Source: Loktanella sp. UBA3435 (GTDB lineage Bacteria; Pseudomonadota; Alphaproteobacteria; Rhodobacterales; Rhodobacteraceae). From it: 13,245 nt of DNA. Made by a program: the position numbers and the translations under genes. The stretch is taken from NCBI GenBank assembly GCA_002378665.1, contig DFSO01000058.1, forward strand, positions 23,552-36,796, written 5' to 3'. Below the pieces are notes generated by a model. It saw only the letters and a list, made by a program, of their open reading frames with translations. It ran no database searches and had not been told where the DNA came from. Below are positions 1 through 6,160 of this stretch, one piece after another. Positions within the stretch are counted from its first letter, which is position 1. The number at the start of each line of letters is the position of its first letter.

Positions 1-17
1 GTGCACGCTCGGTGCAC
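1..17 (-). terminator. Possible hairpin after priA, cut by window edge
   Basis: Two copies of GTGCAC, at 1-6 and 12-17, are separated by five bases. Because GTGCAC is its own reverse complement, the pair can form a 6-base stem with a CGAGC loop in leftward RNA, 14 bases after the priA stop codon. The bases that would hold a T-tract lie outside the window, so the terminator reading is only a guess from position. It could equally be a chance repeat of a common hexamer. Confidence 0.2.
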
Positions 18-30
18 GCAAATCACACCC

Positions 31-2223
31 TCAATAAAAGCTTTGCGGATCGATATCGATCGCCATCCGCAGCTCGCCTTTCAGCCGAAACTGCCCCGCC
101 CATTCGGCCAGCGCCTGCTGCAACGGTGCGGCCTTATCCGCCTTCACCAATAGCCGCACGCGGTGGCGTCCGCGCACCCTTGCAATCGGTGCAGGTGCGG
201 GTCCAAAAACCTGTGCGCCAATCTTGCGCAAAGGCCCATCTCGCCGCGCCATATCGGTGCCAAGATCAAACACTTCTTGCGCATTTGTACTGCTCAAAAT
301 GATCCCCGCCATGCGCCCATACGGGGGCACGCCAGCGGCCTTGCGCTCTGCCGCTTCTGCCGCCCAGAAACTCTCCTCATCACCCGCCAAAATCGCCCGA
401 ATAACGGGGTGCTCTGGCTGGAACGTCTGCAACATCGCAGCCCCCGCAACCTCCGCGCGCCCTGCCCGTCCAGCAACCTGCCGCATCAACTGAAACGTTC
501 GCTCCGCGGCCCGCAAATCAGACCCCTGAAGCCCCAAATCCGCATCAATCACACCGACCAAAGTGAGATTCGGAAAGTTGTGCCCCTTGGCCACCAATTG
601 CGTGCCGATAATAATGTCCGCACCGCCTTGCGCGATCTCTTCGATATGCGCCTTCATCGCCCGTGCCGAGCCATAAAGATCGGACGACAACACCACAACA
701 CGCGCTTCTGGGAACAGCGCTGTGACCTCCTCGGCCATGCGCTCGACACCCGGCCCGACAGGCGACATCTTTCCCTCAACTTCGCAATGAGGACAGACAG
801 TTGGCATCGGTTTCGTCTCGCCGCATTGGTGGCACATAAGGCGATTTTGGAACCTGTGTTCGACCATTCGCGCGTCGCAATGATCGCAGCCAATCTGATG
901 CCCACAGGCGCGACATAGTGTAATCGGTGCATAGCCGCGACGGTTCAAAAAGATCAGGCTTTGTTGCCCCTTTTCCAACCGATCCGTTATCCCGTCACGC
1001 AGCGTCGGCGACACCCATTTCCCGTTCGGCACATCCTCGACACGCATATCGATCGCGGTCATTTCGGGCATCACCGCAGGGCCAAATCGGGAGTTCAAAA
1101 CGAGCCGCTGATACTTGCCCGCCTCCACATTCGCCCAACTCTCAAGGCTTGGCGTGGCAGACGCCAGCACCACCTGCGCCCCATTAATCGCAGCCCGCAA
1201 AACGGCCATATCGCGGGCATTATAAAGCACGCCATCTTCCTGCTTATAGGACGTGTCGTGCTCCTCATCGACAACGATCAGACCGAGGTTTTGGAACGGC
1301 AAAAATAGTGCCGACCTCGCCCCCACAACCATCTGCGCCGCACCCTCGCCAACCATGCGCCAGCAGCGCCGCCGCTCGGTCATCGTCACGCCAGAATGCC
1401 ACTCGGCAGGCTTCATCCCGAACCGCGCCTCGACGCGGGTTATGAACTCGCCAGACAGCGCAATCTCGGGCAGCAGCACCAGCGCCTGACGCCCCATGCG
1501 CAGACATTCGGCCACGGCCTCCAGATAGACCTCGGTCTTGCCAGACCCCGTCACGCCCTTGAGCAAAGTCGTGCCGTATTTGTCAGTTCGCAAAGCCGCC
1601 CGCAGCACCTCTGCACCCGCCGCTTGATCAGCGCTTAACGCCTTGCCGCCATAGTCGGCATCAAGCGCACCATATGGCATATCGCGCGGGGAATCTTCTT
1701 CCAAAACAGCGCCTTGCTTCACCAGCCCTTTGACAACAGAGGTGCCAACACCCGCCATTTCGGCCAGTTCCCCAAGCGTAAACGACAACCCGCCATAGTC
1801 ACGCAACACCTCTAAAACCTTGGTGCGAGCGGGCGTCATACGGTCAGGATCAGCTGTTCCTAAACGGTAGACCTTCCGCATTGACGGCGCATCACCAAGG
1901 CCCGGCGCACGTGTCGCAAGCCGCAACATCGCGGACATCGGCGTCAGTGTATAATCGGCAGCGCGGGTCAGGAATTCCTTCATCTCGTCGCGCATCGGGG
2001 CGACATCCAACACGCGGATCACAGGACGAATTTTGGCGTAGTCGTAGTCGCCCGCCCCCTCGCGCCAAACGACACCCAACACCTTGCGCGGCCCAAGTGG
2101 GACCTCGACAAATGCGCCCAAATGGCAGCCGCCCACTGGCGCTTTATAATCCAGAAATCGGTCGATTGGCTGCGCCGTCAGCACCGCCACCAACTCGCCT
2201 TCATGGAAAAATTCTGCTGTCAT
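31..2223 (-). CDS. priA: Primosomal protein N' (replication restart helicase PriA)
   Basis: This 730-residue protein is the cytosolic 3'-to-5' DNA helicase that recognises stalled or repaired forks and starts reloading of the replicative helicase. The N-terminal third (about 1-105) is the 3'-end DNA-binding domain, beginning in the family's usual way with FFHEGELVAVLTAQP. Walker A is GVTGSGKT at 223-230, the Walker B box is DEEH at 319-322, motif III is ASATPS around 354-359, and motif VI is QVAGRAGR at 582-589. Eight cysteines in four CxxC pairs (437/440, 446/449, 464/467, 477/480) form the two zinc sites typical of PriA. Length is normal for the family. The ATG at 2223 is preceded by GATGAGG four bases upstream. 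It stands alone on the minus strand, divergent from the DUF484-xerC group. Identification is secure. Confidence 0.97.
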   Translation of the reverse strand: MTAEFFHEGELVAVLTAQPIDRFLDYKAPVGGCHLGAFVEVPLGPRKVLGVVWREGAGDYDYAKIRPVIRVLDVAPMRDEMKEFLTRAADYTLTPMSAMLRLATRAPGLGDAPSMRKVYRLGTADPDRMTPARTKVLEVLRDYGGLSFTLGELAEMAGVGTSVVKGLVKQGAVLEEDSPRDMPYGALDADYGGKALSADQAAGAEVLRAALRTDKYGTTLLKGVTGSGKTEVYLEAVAECLRMGRQALVLLPEIALSGEFITRVEARFGMKPAEWHSGVTMTERRRCWRMVGEGAAQMVVGARSALFLPFQNLGLIVVDEEHDTSYKQEDGVLYNARDMAVLRAAINGAQVVLASATPSLESWANVEAGKYQRLVLNSRFGPAVMPEMTAIDMRVEDVPNGKWVSPTLRDGITDRLEKGQQSLIFLNRRGYAPITLCRACGHQIGCDHCDARMVEHRFQNRLMCHQCGETKPMPTVCPHCEVEGKMSPVGPGVERMAEEVTALFPEARVVVLSSDLYGSARAMKAHIEEIAQGGADIIIGTQLVAKGHNFPNLTLVGVIDADLGLQGSDLRAAERTFQLMRQVAGRAGRAEVAGAAMLQTFQPEHPVIRAILAGDEESFWAAEAAERKAAGVPPYGRMAGIILSSTNAQEVFDLGTDMARRDGPLRKIGAQVFGPAPAPIARVRGRHRVRLLVKADKAAPLQQALAEWAGQFRLKGELRMAIDIDPQSFY

Positions 2224-2467
2224 CGGGCCTCATCCGTTTGGGCAATATACCCTCTCCAATGAGGTAACCCCTGCACCACCAAAGGCCAAGCATTGCCACA
2301 TAAATGAAACAAAGTTTTTCAGCCCCCTACTACAGATAGTGGCCCACAATCGCGGCATCCCCAAATCTGACACAGTTCTGCAAAACCTTGCCCAAACGCA
2401 AATTTAGGGGAGAAATGAGCGGCCTCACCTGCTATAGATGAGCAAAATTAAAAGAACGAGCAGGCAT
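2224..2467. promoter_or_regulatory. Divergent priA / DUF484 intergenic region
   Basis: This 244-base stretch separates two divergent genes and must hold both promoters. For priA, a TATATT -10 box is visible on the minus strand at 2244-2249, but the -35 position holds only a poor G-rich match, and the leader would be about 14 bases. For DUF484, TGCTATAGA at 2430-2438 fits an extended -10 element (TGnTATAAT type) and would start transcription near 2445. An AT-rich patch lies around 2298-2320. An 8-codon open frame at 2415-2441 is discussed in the findings. No RNA gene or repeat of note is visible. These promoter calls rest on pattern reading only. Confidence 0.35.
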
Positions 2468-3175
2468 ATGACAAGCAAACCACAGATGGACAGCCATGTC
2501 CGTGACAAGATCATTGCGGACCCAGAGGTTCTCCTTGAAGATCAAGATATTATGCGCGCATTAGTCGCCGCAAACGAGCAATCCATGGGCGGCAATATTG
2601 TCGATCTGCGGGGAATCGCGATGGAGCGCCTTGAGGCCCGTCTTGACCGTCTGGAAGACACCCACCGCTCTGTGATTGCAGCCGCTTACGAAAATTTGGC
2701 GGGTACAAATCAAGTTCACCGCGCCGTTTTGCGTATGATGGATGCCACTAAATTCGAAACATTCCTGCATGATCTATCCACCGATGTGGCCGATACTTTG
2801 CGCGTCGATAAGGTGCGCCTTGTGTTAGAGACCGCGCAAACGGGCGAAGAACCAGCCATCACCCAAATGGGCAATGTGCTGGGTGTCGTCGAGCCGGGGT
2901 TCATTGATACTTACGTGAACCGTGGTCGCTCCGCCCCCGTGCGTCAGGTCACATTGCGCCAGATCCAGTCCGAGGATGCGGGTCTATATGCTGACAAATC
3001 CGCATTCATCCGCTCTGAGGCCTGTCTCAAACTCGATTTCGGCGCAGGTCGTTTGCCCGGCATGTTGGTGCTTGGATCAGAAGACCCACATCAGTTCACC
3101 CCGCAACAAGGCACTGATTTGCTGACGTTCTTTGCGGGTGTGTTTGAACGCGCGATGCGCCGCTGGTTATCTTAG
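2468..3175 (+). CDS. DUF484 family protein
   Basis: This 235-residue cytosolic protein belongs to the DUF484 family, whose biochemical role is not established. The N-terminal part (about 8-45) carries the family wording, with VAANEQSMGGNIVDLRG around 34-50. It is followed by a charged helical stretch (about 50-75, MERLEARLDRLEDTHR) likely to form a coiled coil. The C-terminal half (about 95-230) looks like a GAF-type sensory domain. I chose the ATG at 2468, because relatives begin close to this point and a putative extended -10 box covers the in-frame ATG at 2438. The longer form would be 245 residues; an ATG at 2486 is also possible. The shine-dalgarno match at 2468 is weak (AGCAGG, close to the ATG). 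It sits four bases before xerC, an arrangement common in Proteobacteria, so a link to XerC is often supposed but not shown. Confidence 0.88.
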   Translation: MTSKPQMDSHVRDKIIADPEVLLEDQDIMRALVAANEQSMGGNIVDLRGIAMERLEARLDRLEDTHRSVIAAAYENLAGTNQVHRAVLRMMDATKFETFLHDLSTDVADTLRVDKVRLVLETAQTGEEPAITQMGNVLGVVEPGFIDTYVNRGRSAPVRQVTLRQIQSEDAGLYADKSAFIRSEACLKLDFGAGRLPGMLVLGSEDPHQFTPQQGTDLLTFFAGVFERAMRRWLS

Positions 3176-3179
3176 TCCA

Positions 3180-4094
3180 ATGATTGCTCCTGCTCTGACA
3201 CATGCGCTGGCCTCTTGGCTAGACCATTGTCGTGCGCTTGGTGGTGCTGCTGAAAATACGGTGAAGGCCTATCAATCGGACGTTTTAGGCTTTCTCGCAT
3301 TTATGACCCAGCACCATGGCGCAGCGCAGGGGCTAGGCCCGCTATCAAAGATCACCGTGAGCGATATGCGGGCATGGATGGCGTCCGAGCGCACGCGCGG
3401 CGTGGGGGCGAGATCGCTTGCGCGGCAACTTTCGGCGGTCAAAACATTCTATCGCTGGCTGTCTGAGCGTGAAGGGTTCGAGCCGACGGCTGTTCTTTCA
3501 ACCCGCAGCCCGAAGTTCACAAAAAAGCTCCCGCGCCCCTTGGCCGAAGATGCTGCCACCGCGATGATCGACACGGTCGAGATGCAAGCAACCGATCCTT
3601 GGGTTGCAGCGCGTGATAGTGCGGTCGTGACCCTGCTTTACGGCTGTGGCCTGCGTATCTCCGAGGCCTTGAGCCTGACAGGTGCTGACGTTCCCCTGCC
3701 CCAAGTGATGCGGATCACGGGTAAGGGTGGCAAGGAACGCATTGTGCCTGTGATTGACGCCGCCCGCGAGGCTGTCGCCAGCTACTTGCGCCTTTGCCCG
3801 CATCCGATGGAACCCAATGCGCCGCTGTTTCGCGGTGCGCGTGGTGGCCCACTAAACCCGCGGGCGATACAGAAAGTCATGGAACGGTCGCGGATGCAGC
3901 TTGGCTTGCCTGCCACCGCCACACCGCACGCGATGCGCCATAGCTTTGCCACTCATTTGCTGACGGCTGGCGGTGACCTGCGGGCGATCCAAGAACTGCT
4001 TGGCCACGCCAGCCTGTCCACCACCCAAGCCTATACGGCTGTCGACACGGCCCATCTGATGGATGTCTACAACAAGGCACACCCGCGTAATTAA
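3180..4094 (+). CDS. xerC: Tyrosine recombinase XerC
   Basis: This 304-residue site-specific recombinase should act with a XerD partner at the chromosomal dif site to resolve dimers at division. The N-terminal SAM-like core-binding domain spans about 5-100, with the helix pattern AENTVKAYQSDVLGFLAFM. The catalytic domain follows. All six active-site residues are present: R159 in GLRISE, K182 in GKGGKER, H250 and R253 in HAMRHSFATH, H276 in LGHASLSTT and the nucleophile Y285 in QAYT. Length matches XerC (about 300). The ATG at 3180 follows the DUF484 stop by four bases with no clear ribosome site, so translation is probably coupled. A longer in-frame form from 3132 would overlap DUF484 and is less likely. 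The C-terminal wording AYTAVDTAHLMDVYNKAHPR is typical of chromosomal XerC rather than of an integron or phage integrase. Confidence 0.95.
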   Translation: MIAPALTHALASWLDHCRALGGAAENTVKAYQSDVLGFLAFMTQHHGAAQGLGPLSKITVSDMRAWMASERTRGVGARSLARQLSAVKTFYRWLSEREGFEPTAVLSTRSPKFTKKLPRPLAEDAATAMIDTVEMQATDPWVAARDSAVVTLLYGCGLRISEALSLTGADVPLPQVMRITGKGGKERIVPVIDAAREAVASYLRLCPHPMEPNAPLFRGARGGPLNPRAIQKVMERSRMQLGLPATATPHAMRHSFATHLLTAGGDLRAIQELLGHASLSTTQAYTAVDTAHLMDVYNKAHPRN

Positions 4095-4142
4095 CACGCT
4101 CATTCGATTGCAACGGTCGGCAAAATAGAACAAGAAGTCGTC

Positions 4143-4838
4143 ATGAATATTCAAACCAAAGCCCTTCTCGTACATCTCCTAACCGCTACCGGCGCTGTTT
4201 TCGCTATGTTGGCAATGTTGGCCGCGGTGGATGAGCAATGGTCGATGATGTTCGTGTGGCTGGTTGTCGCGTTCTTTGTGGACGGGATCGACGGACCTTT
4301 GGCGCGGCGCTATGACACAAAAACCAATGCGCCGATCTTTGACGGCGTTTTGCTCGATCTGATTATCGACTATCTGACCTACGTCTTTGTCCCCGCCTAT
4401 GCGCTGTTTAAATCAGACCTCTTGCCGGGGTGGACGGGTTGGATTGCGATCATTATCATTACATTCGCTTCTGCCATGTATTTCGCAGATAGCCGCATGA
4501 AAACAAAGGATTACTCCTTTTCCGGCTTCCCTGGATGCTGGAACATGCTGGTGTTGGTGCTCTTTGCGCTTCACCCGAATTTCTGGGTTATTCTGGCACT
4601 TGTCGCCGTGCTTGCAGCAGCAATGTTCTTCCCCATCCGCTTTGTGCATCCAGTGCGCACCCAGCGCTGGCGCGAAGTCACGTTGCCAATGGCAGTGGCG
4701 TGGACGTTCTTTGCTGGCTGGGCCGCTTGGGTGGATTTTGATGCCGCAAGTTGGGCGCATTACGGCCTGACGATCACATCGGTTTACCTGCTATGTGCAG
4801 GGGCCGCTCAGCAGATCATCTACGGTAAAGACGGCTAA
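4143..4838 (+). CDS. pcs: Phosphatidylcholine synthase (CDP-alcohol phosphatidyltransferase family)
   Basis: This 231-residue inner-membrane enzyme condenses CDP-diacylglycerol with choline to give phosphatidylcholine and CMP, the one-step bacterial route. The CDP-alcohol phosphotransferase motif is seen as D50-G51, A54-R55, G68, D72 and D76, with a 12-residue gap between AR and G, the form I associate with Pcs rather than PssA or PgsA. Further Pcs hallmarks are MYFADSRMKTKDYSFSGFPG (about 117-136) and the PIRFVHPVRTQRWR segment (about 163-176). About eight hydrophobic segments are visible. It lies 48 bases after xerC with a modest ribosome site (AAGAAG), so it may be cotranscribed or have its own promoter. 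Its TAA stop shares bases with the TAG stop of the opposing permease gene. No terminator is seen there. Confidence 0.93.
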   Translation: MNIQTKALLVHLLTATGAVFAMLAMLAAVDEQWSMMFVWLVVAFFVDGIDGPLARRYDTKTNAPIFDGVLLDLIIDYLTYVFVPAYALFKSDLLPGWTGWIAIIIITFASAMYFADSRMKTKDYSFSGFPGCWNMLVLVLFALHPNFWVILALVAVLAAAMFFPIRFVHPVRTQRWREVTLPMAVAWTFFAGWAAWVDFDAASWAHYGLTITSVYLLCAGAAQQIIYGKDG

Positions 4839-5671
4839 AAGCGGGTCACAATGACGCCCGCGACGATCAACGCGGCGGCGATCCCTTTTTGCAGGTTCAT
4901 CTTTTCGCCAAAGGCCACCGCACCAATCAGCACGGCAAACAGGATCGAGGTCTCTCGCAGAGCTGCCACCAAGGCGATAGGCGCGACTGTCATCGCCCAA
5001 ACCGCGATTGCATAGGCGCCATAGCTGAACACAGCTGCAATGCTTCCCATGATCCACGCCTTACGGTTGGCTTGCAAAACTGACCGTCCACGCAGGGCCA
5101 AACAACACGGCGTAAAGAACACCGCATCGAGTGCAAAAAGCCAGCCGACATAGGCCACAGCATCCCCCGCCTCACGCGCGCCAAGACCGTCAACAATCGA
5201 ATACCCCGCCGTGGCCATCGCGGAACCAAGCGCGAAGGGCAGTAGCTTTCGGCTTTCGCCAGACGAGAAAACGCCGCGCGCCATGAGCAATATGCCAAGA
5301 CCCAAAATGATGATCCCAACATATTCCCAGCCTGCGATTTTATCCGCCAAAAACAGGGCCGAGATCACGAGGACAACCATCGGTGCTGTCCCTCTGGCAA
5401 TCGGGTAAACACGGCTCAAATCGCCTTGCTCATAGGCATAGGCGAGGAACAGTTTATAGGCCGAATGAAACACGCCAGAGGCCAATAGCCATAACCAAAC
5501 ATGAGGGTCTGGCATGGGCCGTGTCAGTGCGATGATCAGTCCAAAACCGCCCTGCACCACCGTTAAGATCAACATTGAAGTGAGCTTTGACGTGCCCAGC
5601 TTGATCAGCGCGTTCCACGTGGCATGCATAAAGGCCGCTGCCATCACCGCCACTAAAACCCAAACCGTCAT
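4835..5671 (-). CDS. EamA/DMT-superfamily membrane transporter
   Basis: This 278-residue integral membrane protein has the two-fold EamA layout of the drug/metabolite transporter superfamily. Each half (about 1-133 and 143-278) contains about five hydrophobic helices. Family-like traits include the early HATWNALIK in the first helix, YPIARGTAP at about 89-97 at the end of the first half, and ALRETSILFAVLIGAVAFGEK near 235-255, matching the LREtS..fa...g....gE pattern. Members export amino acids, nucleotides or other small metabolites, and the substrate cannot be read from sequence. The ATG at 5671 is preceded by GCAGGA with seven bases spacing and lies 13 bases after the ogt stop, so it is the last gene of ileS-ogt-permease. 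Its stop overlaps that of pcs on the other strand by four bases. Confidence 0.85.
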   Translation of the reverse strand: MTVWVLVAVMAAAFMHATWNALIKLGTSKLTSMLILTVVQGGFGLIIALTRPMPDPHVWLWLLASGVFHSAYKLFLAYAYEQGDLSRVYPIARGTAPMVVLVISALFLADKIAGWEYVGIIILGLGILLMARGVFSSGESRKLLPFALGSAMATAGYSIVDGLGAREAGDAVAYVGWLFALDAVFFTPCCLALRGRSVLQANRKAWIMGSIAAVFSYGAYAIAVWAMTVAPIALVAALRETSILFAVLIGAVAFGEKMNLQKGIAAALIVAGVIVTRF

Positions 5672-5684
5672 GCGAAATCCTGCA

Positions 5685-6155
5685 TCAAATCAAAAGGCCT
5701 GCCGCGCCCTCATGGCGCAACAATTGCACCTTTCCCTCAACACCACCAGCGCCCGAAAACCCGCCAAGAGTCTTTGCACCAAGCACGCGGTGGCACGGGA
5801 TAATGATCGGGATCGGATTGGCGCCGCAGGCCTGCCCAATCGCTTGCGCGGGTACACCCATCTCGCGGGCAAGCTCGCCGTAGGTGCGGGTTTCGCCAAA
5901 GCGAATTGCGCATAGGGCCGCGCCGAACTTCTTTTGAAAATCACTGACCTGCGGGCCAAGCGGCAGATCAAACACCTGCCGCTCGCCTGCAAAATATTGC
6001 GCCAGTTGGGATATGGCTTCGGTGGCCACAGCATCACTGACCCCATCCACCACCGACCATTCCAGCCTGACAACCGCCCCATCCTGAACAATCACTGACA
6101 AAGGCCCAACAGGACTAGTCGGCAGTGATGCAACGTAGGATGGGTCTTGACCCAT
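5685..6155 (-). CDS. ogt: Methylated-DNA--[protein]-cysteine S-methyltransferase (Ogt type)
   Basis: This 156-residue suicide repair protein should transfer alkyl groups from O6-alkylguanine to its own cysteine. The acceptor is C121 in the IPCHRVLG motif; N113-P114 precede it in the usual place, and Y92 in RTYGELA matches the conserved tyrosine of the DNA-binding part. The N-terminal beta domain (about 10-75) is short, as in Ogt. An oddity is Q104 at the place where most members have the arginine finger (RAVG). The ATG at 6155 is the only methionine start that leaves the N-terminus intact, and it begins one base after the ileS stop. Both codons lie inside a 26-base palindrome, so the first seven residues (MGQDPSY) are encoded by the palindrome. 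A much longer open frame upstream overlaps ileS and is not real. It is second in the ileS operon. Confidence 0.9.
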   Translation of the reverse strand: MGQDPSYVASLPTSPVGPLSVIVQDGAVVRLEWSVVDGVSDAVATEAISQLAQYFAGERQVFDLPLGPQVSDFQKKFGAALCAIRFGETRTYGELAREMGVPAQAIGQACGANPIPIIIPCHRVLGAKTLGGFSGAGGVEGKVQLLRHEGAAGLLI

Positions 6156-6160
6156 CTTAC
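6135..6160. repeat. 26-base palindrome at the ileS/ogt junction
   Basis: Arms of 12 bases, GTAGGATGGGTC (6135-6146) and GACCCATCTTAC (6149-6160), are separated by TT and differ from perfect symmetry at one position, which would be a G-U pair in rightward RNA. The leftward reading contains the ileS stop TAA (6157-6159) and the ogt ATG (6153-6155). The GTAGGATGGGT core resembles short REP-like palindromic units scattered in many bacterial genomes. That likeness is from memory and cannot be checked here. Confidence 0.6.

Noticed and set aside
3180..4094. XerC as an integrase of a mobile element
   Set aside because: Length, C-terminal wording and the DUF484 neighbour fit the housekeeping XerC. 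No attachment-site repeat, excisionase or cargo gene is present.
4838..4862. Hairpin after the pcs stop as a terminator
   Set aside because: GCGGGTCA and TGACGCCCGC can pair with a two-base bulge, but no T-run follows on either strand and the bases are coding for the opposing permease gene.
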